This document shows, in pieces, positions 42,867 to 49,343 of a DNA stretch of 64,000 bases (its first letter is position 1; each line of letters opens with the position of its first letter). The stretch is taken from the NCBI RefSeq assembly GCF_027484205.1, contig NZ_JAIXUB010000030.1, positions 1 through 64,000 of the forward strand, written 5' to 3'. The stretch comes from Flavobacterium sp. GTDB lineage: Bacteria; Bacteroidota; Bacteroidia; Flavobacteriales; Flavobacteriaceae. Below the pieces are notes generated by a model that was given only the letters and a program-made list of their open reading frames with translations, did no database searches and was not told the DNA's origin. A program made the position numbers and the translations under genes.

Positions 42867-42995
42867 TCATTTGTAGAAATAGTTCTACATAAAAATAATT
42901 GATAATTTTTTAAAATTTTAACAAAAAAAAGTATGGTTTTTTGATTGTCAAGGCTTTACTTATTTTAATAATTTGTCATTTGTAGAAATAGTTCT
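42867..42995. repeat. Two copies of TCATTTGTAGAAATAGTTCT, 109 bases apart
   Basis: Perfect 20-base direct repeat at 42867-42886 and 42976-42995; the first copy extends to the palindrome GTAGAAATAGTTCTAC. The A/T-rich sequence after each copy is loosely alike, as in a degenerate tandem duplication of the promoter region. Confidence 0.7.
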
Positions 42996-43039
42996 GTTAA
43001 AAAAAATGATAGAAAATTCTTATAAATTTAACTAAAAAC

Positions 43040-43072
43040 TTTGATTCACATTAATTTTAAATGATATATTTG
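43040..43072 (+). promoter_or_regulatory. Promoter of papain-like lipoprotein gene
   Basis: TTTG (43040-43043), 21 bp, TATATTTG (43065-43072). Both elements match the Bacteroidetes consensus; transcription should begin near 43079, leaving a leader of about 248 bases. Confidence 0.6.
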
Positions 43073-43079
43073 GAATAGT

Positions 43080-43326
43080 TATAACTAAAGAAAACGTTCA
43101 TACATTAACGAAAAAAATAAATAGCGTTCTGCTTTTAAAATCTCTTTTTCTGAAATAGCGAAAATTTCATAAGTACAAGATAAGTTAAATCGGATACATC
43201 TACAATTTGTGTAGGCGTTCCTTTTTGCCTTGTACTTGGGTTTTCACGAGACTCTGAAACGAGTATTTAGGTTCTGCTTACGTTTTTTATTTTTTTTAAC
43301 TATTAATTTATATTATTTTAACACAC
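43080..43326 (+). ncRNA. Structured 5' leader RNA (candidate)
   Basis: No ORF fits. Seen in order: direct repeat GTTCTGCTT (43126 and 43271); hairpin TGAAAT-AGCGAAA-ATTTCA (43151-43169); a 9-bp stem AAGTACAAG/CTTGTACTT (43171-43179, 43229-43237) enclosing hairpin CTACA-ATTTG-TGTAG (43200-43214); hairpin ACTC-TGAAAC-GAGT (43251-43264). The leader runs up to the start codon region of the lipoprotein gene, and its GC content is above the flanking spacer. A cis-acting RNA or a small RNA is suggested; no known riboswitch class is recognised. Confidence 0.55.
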
Positions 43327-44979
43327 ATGAAAATCAAGTTTAGTTATTTATTAAAAGCCCTATTTATCTTTATCTCATTATTTTTTTTAGGTTGTGAAAC
43401 CCAAGAGCAAGTTCTATCGAGTTCAGAAAATTTCAAAAAATATCAAATTAATTTTGACGAATTCAATATTGACAAAAATGCAAAATCTGCTCTAGATCAA
43501 ATTAAAGAGGAACAAATACAAAATAGGCAAGCAAAAAGTGGAGATGCACAACAAAAAATCATGTATAATAAAGAATTTGACTTTTACATTGATACAGAAA
43601 AAATTGTTGTCGTTGAAAATAGCAATTACAGACAATACACTTTTCCAATTTATAGAACAAGAGAAAATGTAAAACTTGAAAACCTAGTTATTAAATCTAA
43701 AAATAACGAACCTTTTAAAGCATACACAATCAAATATACACTTACCGCTTTAGAAAAAGAAATCATTTCTAATGGTGGTTATGTAGATGTTAGTGATGAC
43801 ACAGAAATAAGCACATTAAGCAAATTTGCACAATTAGAAGATGGTACTTGTTGGGAAACTGTTACTGTAACAAGTCAAGCAACAGGATGGGATGATGAAA
43901 CATGGCAACAAGTTCCGTGTCCTGGTTCACTTAGCGGTGGAGGCGGATCTGGTTATATTCCAAATTTTAATACAGGAAATGGAGGAATTGGAAGTTTTCC
44001 AATTGGAGATACTAGTGGAAATGGTGGAGGATTTCAAACCTCTGGTGGAGGAAGCTATTCAAACATAAATTATATTGTTGCAACTCCCACAGCTTCTTTA
44101 GAGCAAACTCAAATTAAGAACTTCATGAACTCATTAACTGACGAGCAACATGATTTTTTATATCCAGAAATTGATTTAAACAATTTATCTCAAAATGATA
44201 ACTCAACAGCTGATAGTGTTATTGAATATTTGAATGAAAATGATTTTTCTGAGGAGAGTCAAGATTATGTGGAAGAATGGATAGATTACGTTATTGCAAA
44301 TTATACTGAAGACAATATAGAAGATTTAATAAATGTTCTAGATTTTATGGCAGACGGAACAATAGATGGTTTAACATTGCCAACGCCTGTTGGTGAAAGT
44401 ATAACAGATATGGCAGATTTTTTAGATTGTATCGACTTAACCCAAGGTGGTTCGATAACCATTTCAGCTGATCAACCTAAAGCAGGTGCTCATAATTTAT
44501 ATACTTCTTCAGGTGGTGTAGGACACACTTTTATAACTATTAAACAAGGAACTAAAGTAAAATCATTTGGATTTTATCCTGTTAGCGGTCCAATGTCGCT
44601 TTCACCCAATAGTTTAACTATCAACCCTGGAGATTTTGTTAATGTACCTGGAGTATTTAAAAGCAATCAAAATACTGCATTTGATGTAAGTATTACTACC
44701 ACAATAAATTCTATACAAATGTCTGAAATTGTTAATGGTGTTATTGGTATTGCAGAATCTAATCCATCATATAATTTGGGAAGTATGAATTGTACTGATA
44801 TAGGTATAATTATTTTTGAATCTACAGGAATCAGTATTCCTGATGCTGAATCAACAAATCCATTATGGCAGGGACAAACTCCGGGAACTTTAGGACAAAT
44901 TTTAAGAGCTATGCCTTTACCTACTGGTACAACTAGAAATACAACTGGCGGAAACTCACCTTCAAATAATTGTGATTGA
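43327..44979 (+). CDS. Lipoprotein with Gly-rich linker and papain-like C-terminal domain
   Basis: A 550-residue protein in three parts. The signal and lipobox (FISLFFLGCETQ, Cys 23) anchor it to a membrane. A conserved-looking N-terminal region (about 30-200) contains YNKEFDFYIDTEKIVVVEN, NYRQYTFPIYRT and DGTCWETVTV. A glycine/serine linker (about 200-250) leads to a variable-looking C-terminus, whose last part (about 385-530) has GHTFITIKQ (His 400) and LGSMNCTDIGII (Cys 489, Asp 491). The His-then-Asn-Cys order is that of circularly permuted papain-like domains (NlpC/LRAT/DUF4105 types). A toxin- or effector-like enzyme is plausible; that is inference. Small membrane and lipoprotein genes follow closely. 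Confidence 0.75.
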   Translation: MKIKFSYLLKALFIFISLFFLGCETQEQVLSSSENFKKYQINFDEFNIDKNAKSALDQIKEEQIQNRQAKSGDAQQKIMYNKEFDFYIDTEKIVVVENSNYRQYTFPIYRTRENVKLENLVIKSKNNEPFKAYTIKYTLTALEKEIISNGGYVDVSDDTEISTLSKFAQLEDGTCWETVTVTSQATGWDDETWQQVPCPGSLSGGGGSGYIPNFNTGNGGIGSFPIGDTSGNGGGFQTSGGGSYSNINYIVATPTASLEQTQIKNFMNSLTDEQHDFLYPEIDLNNLSQNDNSTADSVIEYLNENDFSEESQDYVEEWIDYVIANYTEDNIEDLINVLDFMADGTIDGLTLPTPVGESITDMADFLDCIDLTQGGSITISADQPKAGAHNLYTSSGGVGHTFITIKQGTKVKSFGFYPVSGPMSLSPNSLTINPGDFVNVPGVFKSNQNTAFDVSITTTINSIQMSEIVNGVIGIAESNPSYNLGSMNCTDIGIIIFESTGISIPDAESTNPLWQGQTPGTLGQILRAMPLPTGTTRNTTGGNSPSNNCD

Positions 44980-44980
44980 T

Positions 44981-45391
44981 ATGGAAAATGTAAATAAATT
45001 TAAAGTTTTAACATTGTTGTGTTTTCTTCTAATCGTTTTTCCTGGTGATAAAATTTCTATTGTTAATTTTTTTGGCATATTAGCATTATTATTAGATGGA
45101 TTAGGAAGTTTACAAAGTTTTAATGATGATTATCCAATAACAATCGAAATATTTTTAGCAATATCAATTTGTTTCTCATTAATTTTAATTTTCAAAAAAA
45201 ATAAATTTATAACTTTATTATGTTTTATTACACAATATTCTTTTTTATTACATTCTTTTAAAATGGATTATTTGCGTTATTGGTATTTTTCAGTTCCATT
45301 TTTTTTATATTTTTTGTTGAGTTTAACTGTTATTTTTTTAGTTTTCAAAAACGTGATGAAGTGTATTAATATTTTTTTTAAAAGATTGTAA
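44981..45391 (+). CDS. Four-helix membrane protein, possible immunity partner
   Basis: A 136-residue inner-membrane protein with four hydrophobic segments (about 8-25, 50-72, 78-92 and 100-125). Its ATG follows the stop of the papain-like lipoprotein gene by a single base, so translation is coupled. The track extends it to a GTG at 44972 inside the upstream gene; ATG 44981 (MENVNKFK) is preferred. No family is recognised. Tight linkage to the candidate toxin gene suggests a protective or partner role, which is inference. Confidence 0.72.
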   Translation: MENVNKFKVLTLLCFLLIVFPGDKISIVNFFGILALLLDGLGSLQSFNDDYPITIEIFLAISICFSLILIFKKNKFITLLCFITQYSFLLHSFKMDYLRYWYFSVPFFLYFLLSLTVIFLVFKNVMKCINIFFKRL

Positions 45392-45405
45392 TTAAATTTT
45401 ATATT

Positions 45406-45902
45406 ATGAAAAAAAAAATGCTTCAATAATATTATTTCTAATATCCAATCTAATTTTTTTTCAAAATTGAAAAAATAGTCTGTACACAACCGATTTAACG
45501 AAAATTAATGAAAAAGAAACTGTTTACATCTATTTTAAACAAAGTAAACTAGAAAGTTGTACCGAAAAGGTAAATAACAGAAAAACAGTAAATCCAAATT
45601 TTATACAGATTTATACTGTTAGAACTGATTTACACAACTCTATTAAATTCTTCTATTCAGATTATATTGATGTAGAACATTACGAAAAAGATGAAAAATC
45701 TGATATTAAAATTGTAAAAAAATCATTTTTGAGAAAAAATAAAGAGAATATAATCGATATTAATTTTTTTATTGTTAATGGATATAGAGAGTCATTTCGT
45801 CATTTAACTAGAAAAAAGATCTATTTAATTGATCAATCTGAAATAAAAAATAAAAAGATAATCTTAAAAGAAGTTCAAATGAATATTCTAAAAAGTGAAT
45901 AA
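45406..45902 (+). pseudogene. Broken gene for a small secreted protein
   Basis: Not in the ORF track. The frame ending at TAA 45900-45902 is open for 143 codons (body NSLYTTDLTKINEKETVYIY ... VQMNILKSE) but has no start codon. Upstream, ATG at 45406 is followed by a run of ten A; removing two A (or adding one) restores a signal peptide, KNASIILFLISNLIFFQN, in the body frame. One TGA (45468-45470) then still interrupts it. So there are two lesions, a homopolymer frameshift and a nonsense codon. It lies between the membrane protein and a lipoprotein gene of the same cluster. Sequencing error in the A-run cannot explain the TGA. Confidence 0.7.
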
Positions 45903-45906
45903 GATT

Positions 45907-46263
45907 ATGAAAAAAATAACTTTATTAACAATACTTTTTTTTGCATTTAGTTGTAGCAATTCAAAGAATGAAATTAAATTCATAAACAATTCAGAGGTTG
46001 TTATTGATAGCGTAAAAATTTTTGGAAACAAAAAATGTAACCCAATAATTTTTTATGGAATTAAACCTAATTCTATTTTCAAAGAAAAATTAATAAACTG
46101 TGATTCCTTAGATAATGATGGCTCTTTTTTGGTAAAAATTTTTTATGATAAAAAGAATATAAGTAAACACTTTGGTTACTATACTAATGGATATCCTGTA
46201 TTTAAAGAAATTATTTTTGATTATAATAAAAATGATATAATAAATATCAAAGAGTTTCACTAA
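45907..46263 (+). CDS. Small lipoprotein of the cluster
   Basis: A 118-residue lipoprotein (signal MKKITLLTILFFAFSCSNSK, Cys 16) with a beta-rich body (EIKFINNSEVVIDSVKIFG, KHFGYYTNGYPVFKEIIFDY). The track begins at a GTG (45895) that overlaps the end of the broken gene; ATG 45907 is preferred. No family is recognised. Its codon usage is even richer in A/T than its neighbours, as for the whole 45-47.4 kb block. Confidence 0.72.
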   Translation: MKKITLLTILFFAFSCSNSKNEIKFINNSEVVIDSVKIFGNKKCNPIIFYGIKPNSIFKEKLINCDSLDNDGSFLVKIFYDKKNISKHFGYYTNGYPVFKEIIFDYNKNDIINIKEFH

Positions 46264-46272
46264 AGTAAATTT

Positions 46273-46620
46273 ATGAAAACATTTAAATTTTTAATTCCAA
46301 CAATAATATCAATTTTATTAGTTATTACATTGATATCAGATTATAAAGTTCTTAATCTAAATTTAGGAAATTTTTGGTTGAATATTAATTCTATTTATAT
46401 AATTGTGTTTGGTTTAATTATTTCATATTTAGCATTCTTAACTAAATTATTTATGAAAGTTTGCATAATATTGGCTTTTATTTTTACAGCTTTTTTAATG
46501 TTATTTATTATTGATTCAATAACAAATATCAGTAATCAATCTTTACTTTTATATTTATCAATATTATCAATCTCATTGTCTATCATTAGTTTTTTAAGCC
46601 ATTTTAAATTACCTAAATAA
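46273..46620 (+). CDS. Small multi-helix membrane protein
   Basis: A 115-residue, almost wholly hydrophobic protein with four predicted membrane helices (about 5-22, 32-55, 58-82 and 88-110) joined by very short loops (DYKVLNLNLGNFWLN, TKLFMKV). It starts 9 bases after the lipoprotein stop in the same cluster. No family is recognised. Confidence 0.7.
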   Translation: MKTFKFLIPTIISILLVITLISDYKVLNLNLGNFWLNINSIYIIVFGLIISYLAFLTKLFMKVCIILAFIFTAFLMLFIIDSITNISNQSLLLYLSILSISLSIISFLSHFKLPK

Positions 46621-46685
46621 ATCGCTTTTTGCTTTAAAAGAAGTAGAAATTATAAAAGTCAATTTTTTGATTAAAAAAAATAATT

Positions 46686-46805
46686 ATGAAGTATTTTTTC
46701 CTTTTTACCACTAGTGAAGTTATAAGAACATTGATGTATATTATTTTTATAATTATTGTTTTAAGTTTTTTGAAAGTTTGTTTAAAATTTTTAAAAAAGA
46801 AATAA
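46686..46805 (+). CDS. Tiny membrane protein (pair 1, first member)
   Basis: A 39-residue ORF absent from the track: MKYFFLFTTSEVIRTLMYII, then FIIIVLSFLKVCLKFLKKK. One membrane helix with a basic C-terminal tail. It is followed 16 bases later by the second member of the pair, and the arrangement is repeated at 47118-47409. Confidence 0.6.
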   Translation: MKYFFLFTTSEVIRTLMYIIFIIIVLSFLKVCLKFLKKK

Positions 46806-46821
46806 TTTAAATATTAAAAAT

Positions 46822-46980
46822 ATGGAAAATAAAGTCTATGAAACAGAAACAGTTTGGAATGCAGATTATATTTTAAACTCATTATGGCAAATTTTGAATT
46901 TAGTTTTTATAGTTGTAATAATATACTACATTATTAAGCTCTATAGAAAAATTAGTAAATATTTAGATTGGAATTCTTAA
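46822..46980 (+). CDS. Tiny membrane protein with WQ...KLY.K...YLD motif (pair 1)
   Basis: A 52-residue ORF absent from the track: N-terminal polar part MENKVYETETVWNADYILNS, one membrane helix starting at LWQILNLVF, and the tail IIKLYRKISKYLDWNS. The last 29 residues align without gaps with the product of 47275-47409 (shared W-Q, K-L-Y-x-K and Y-L-D), so the two are paralogues. A terminator follows at once. Confidence 0.72.
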   Translation: MENKVYETETVWNADYILNSLWQILNLVFIVVIIYYIIKLYRKISKYLDWNS

Positions 46981-46998
46981 GTCATTCCTTAATTTTAA

Positions 46999-47029
46999 AC
47001 AATGCTGGTTAAAATCAGCATTGTTTTTT
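46999..47029 (+). terminator. Terminator after pair 1
   Basis: ACAATGCTG/CAGCATTGT stem (46999-47007, 47016-47024) followed by T-run. Confidence 0.88.
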
Positions 47030-47117
47030 CTTATGAATGTTTGTGCTGCTTAAATAATCAATAAATAGAAAACAGCTAGCGAAATTTATTGTTTACTGTT
47101 ACTTAAATTAAATTATC

Positions 47118-47291
47118 ATGAAAGAAACATTAAAAATTATAGGTTATTTGATTCCAACAATTTTTCTTATTTTATTACTTTACTTTTTAATTAATTTTTA
47201 TTTGATTTTTAAAAAATATTTTCAAGTAAAAAGTAAATATTATGAAATTAAATTAAAAAATTTAGAGAATAAAAATGGAAAAGATTCTTAA
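47118..47291 (+). CDS. Tiny membrane protein (pair 2, first member)
   Basis: A 57-residue ORF absent from the track: MKETLKIIGYLIPTIFLILL, LYFLINFYLIFKKYFQVKSK and a polar tail YYEIKLKNLENKNGKDS. One long membrane helix followed by a basic, probably helical tail. It overlaps the second member by 17 bases. Confidence 0.65.
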   Translation: MKETLKIIGYLIPTIFLILLLYFLINFYLIFKKYFQVKSKYYEIKLKNLENKNGKDS

Positions 47292-47409
47292 TGATTTAGA
47301 TTTTGGTTTATTGATATGGCAATTAATGATGATAACAGTATTTGTTATAGTTGTTTTTAGTTTAATTAAACTGTACAAAAAACTGATCAATTATCTTGAT
47401 AGAAAATAA
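47275..47409 (+). CDS. Tiny membrane protein with WQ...KLY.K...YLD motif (pair 2)
   Basis: A 44-residue ORF absent from the track: MEKILNDLDFGLLIWQLMMI, then TVFVIVVFSLIKLYKKLINY and LDRK. It is a paralogue of the 46822-46980 product, with the same single helix and KLY-x-K...YLD tail. It overlaps the upstream ORF by 17 bases and is closed by its own terminator, so pair 2 is a tandem copy of pair 1. Confidence 0.72.
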   Translation: MEKILNDLDFGLLIWQLMMITVFVIVVFSLIKLYKKLINYLDRK

Positions 47410-47418
47410 ATTATTACT

Positions 47419-47452
47419 TAACACTGATTAATTGTAAAATTAGTCAGTGTTA
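47419..47452. terminator. Terminator after pair 2
   Basis: TAACACTGATTAATT pairs with AATTAGTCAGTGTTA over 15 bp with one G-T pair, around a short loop. It lies between convergent genes. Confidence 0.8.
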
Positions 47453-47454
47453 TT

Positions 47455-48240
47455 CTATTTTCTTCTAAAATCTTTTCTTGGAGTAAAACTTCTTGGAGTT
47501 ACTTTTGGTAAACTAGCTTCTTCCGTTTTGCTTGAAGGTTCAATCAGTTCGTTGAGTTGTTTTATTTCGGCATCAGTCAATTCTCTGTATATTCCTATTG
47601 GAACATCTAAAGAAATATTAATAATTCGAGTTCTTTTTAAAGCCGTAACTTCATAGTCAAGATATTCGCACATTCTACGAATTTGGCGGTTCAATCCTTG
47701 AGTAAGAACAATTCTGAAAACATATTTACTAACTTGTTCTACTTTACATTTTCTGGTAACGGTTTCTAAAATAGGAATTCCGTTTGCCATTCTATCAATA
47801 AATCTATCTGTAATTGGTCGGTTTACCGTAACGATATATTCTTTTTCGTGATTGTTTCTTGCTCTTAAAATTTTGTTTACAATATCGCCATCATTGGTCA
47901 TAAATATCAACCCTTCACTGGCTTTATCTAATCGTCCAATTGGAAAAATTCGCTCGTGATAATTGATATAATCTACAATATTATCTCTCACTTCAAGATT
48001 AGTTGTGCATTCAATTCCTGGAGGTTTGTTGAACGCTAAATAAACTCGTTTTTGAGTATTTTCTCTAACCAATTTTCCATCAACACGCACTTCATCAGAA
48101 GGTGAAATTTTAGTTCCCATTTCAGGAACTACACCATTAATTGTGACTCTTCCTTGATCAATCAATTTGTCTGCTTCACGTCGAGAGCAAAATCCGGTTT
48201 CCGATAAAAACTTGTTAATACGAGTTAGATTTTCTTCCAT
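47455..48240 (-). CDS. rluF: 23S rRNA pseudouridine(2604) synthase RluF
   Basis: Isomerises U2604 of 23S rRNA to pseudouridine. An N-terminal S4 RNA-binding domain (RINKFLSETGFCSRREADKL, about 5-65) precedes the catalytic RsuA/RluB-type domain with the aspartate motif FPIGRLDKASEGLIFM and the late QGLNRQIRRMCEYLDYEVTAL. The latter form with TRIINISLDVPIG suits RluF rather than RluB. The tail (residues 235-261) is short and basic, RNA-contacting. It is monocistronic. Confidence 0.92.
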   Translation of the reverse strand: MEENLTRINKFLSETGFCSRREADKLIDQGRVTINGVVPEMGTKISPSDEVRVDGKLVRENTQKRVYLAFNKPPGIECTTNLEVRDNIVDYINYHERIFPIGRLDKASEGLIFMTNDGDIVNKILRARNNHEKEYIVTVNRPITDRFIDRMANGIPILETVTRKCKVEQVSKYVFRIVLTQGLNRQIRRMCEYLDYEVTALKRTRIINISLDVPIGIYRELTDAEIKQLNELIEPSSKTEEASLPKVTPRSFTPRKDFRRK

Positions 48241-48293
48241 TATGCAAAGATAGATTATTTTTTCAGTTTGCAGTTTTAGATATCATTTTTCAC

Positions 48294-48371
48294 ATTACCA
48301 TTGATATTGAAATTGCCATTGAAATTGCCATTGCCATTGAAGTTGCTATTGATATTGAAATTGCCATTGAA
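48294..48371. repeat. Degenerate hexanucleotide tandem repeat (ATTGNN x13)
   Basis: Thirteen consecutive six-base units: ATTACC, ATTGAT, ATTGAA, ATTGCC, ATTGAA, ATTGCC, ATTGCC, ATTGAA, GTTGCT, ATTGAT, ATTGAA, ATTGCC, ATTGAA. No gene spans it. It lies between the rluF start and the end of the hydrolase gene. Confidence 0.9.
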
Positions 48372-48374
48372 TCA

Positions 48375-49211
48375 TCACTGAATAAAATCTACAATAGTTT
48401 GGTATAAATAGGCATCATGCATGCTGTGCCCAAGTCCTTTAGTTTCTACAAATTCAGCTGCTTTCCATGCATTTGAAATCTTTTTTCCTTCTTCAAAAAG
48501 TACTACAGTATCATGAACATCATGCGCAATTAATCCAGAAATTTTAGAATCTTTCATGAATTTAGCAGCCGAAAAATCTTCAATTGTTACCTTAAATCGT
48601 TGTTTTGTATAATCAATTAAGGATTGATGAACACGTTTATTTAAACTTAGCATTTTAATATAATTATCTAAAATTACTTTAAAATCTGAAGGTGCACCAA
48701 GTAAAACAATTTTTTCAAAATTATGGTTGTAATGTGCTTGAAAATAAGCAATTGCATTTCCACCAATAGAATGTCCAATTACAATTTTAGGATTGTATTT
48801 TTGGACAATTTTATCTATATATTCGGCATAAGTAGGAACATTAAACTCTTTTCCACTACTCATGCCATGAGCTGGACCATCAATTGCAATGATAGTTTTA
48901 CCAGTTTTTTTAAGATGATTTAAAAGTTTTTTCCATCGCGAAGCATTACTTTCCCATCCATGAATTAAAAGAATTACATCTTCATTTCCATTCCATTTAT
49001 AAGTTTGAAACTGATGTTGGTTGTGAATATGTGTTTCTTGTTCCGCTTTTTGTAATGTTTTAGGAACAGCATTAGGTTTGATTTTACCTTTTCGAGGTTC
49101 GCTGAAAAGTTTGTAAGCAAGTGCAAATGCTTTTTTTGGAGCAATGTAGCTAAGTAAGTTAATATAACATCCAACGCTTTTTACAATAAGAAATTGAAAT
49201 ACTTTTTTCAT
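48375..49211 (-). CDS. Alpha/beta hydrolase
   Basis: A 278-residue hydrolase. Oxyanion-strand motif VILLIHGWESNASRWKKLL, nucleophile elbow IVIGHSIGGNAIAYF, and a catalytic His in ETKGLGHSMHDAYLY are seen, with the acid likely in AHDVHDTVV. The N-terminal 25 residues (IVKSVGCYINLLSYIAPKKA) are hydrophobic and may associate with the membrane. Substrate is unknown. A perfect CATATGTG/CACATATG dyad spans its start codon region. Confidence 0.88.
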   Translation of the reverse strand: MKKVFQFLIVKSVGCYINLLSYIAPKKAFALAYKLFSEPRKGKIKPNAVPKTLQKAEQETHIHNQHQFQTYKWNGNEDVILLIHGWESNASRWKKLLNHLKKTGKTIIAIDGPAHGMSSGKEFNVPTYAEYIDKIVQKYNPKIVIGHSIGGNAIAYFQAHYNHNFEKIVLLGAPSDFKVILDNYIKMLSLNKRVHQSLIDYTKQRFKVTIEDFSAAKFMKDSKISGLIAHDVHDTVVLFEEGKKISNAWKAAEFVETKGLGHSMHDAYLYQTIVDFIQ

Positions 49212-49252
49212 ATGTGTTGATAATATTTTTTAGTGATCACATATGGTATCAC
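49209..49252 (-). promoter_or_regulatory. Nested palindromes at the hydrolase start
   Basis: CATATGTG (49209-49216) and its complement CACATATG (49238-49245), with the palindrome GTGATCAC (49233-49240) and GTGAT...ATCAC (49233-49252) inside the 5' region. Operator-like, but no regulator is known. Confidence 0.4.
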
Positions 49253-49306
49253 CTTTTTATCAATGGATTTTGTTTTCAACAAATAAGTTTTTAGTGGCGA
49301 TTTCAT

Positions 49307-49337
49307 AAAAAAAAATCCCGACATTAAATCGGGATTT
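49307..49337 (-). terminator. Terminator after Nif3/zinc-ribbon-family operon
   Basis: AAATCCCGA/TCGGGATTT stem (49313-49321, 49329-49337); on the minus strand it runs into a T-tract. Confidence 0.9.
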
Positions 49338-49343
49338 GAGATA

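Noticed and set aside
42873-42888. GTAGAAATAGTTCTAC as a CRISPR repeat handle
   Set aside because: Superficially like a Cas12a-type handle, but it occurs once intact and once degenerate, 109 bases apart, with no spacer pattern and no cas genes.
45277-45489. 70-residue minus-strand ORF across the membrane protein end and the broken gene
   Set aside because: Antisense to AT-rich coding sequence; Lys/Ile-rich product without features. The plus-strand reading explains the region better.
48294-48371. Possible CRISPR array
   Set aside because: Units are six bases long with no unique spacers of constant length and no cas genes nearby; it is a simple hexamer repeat.
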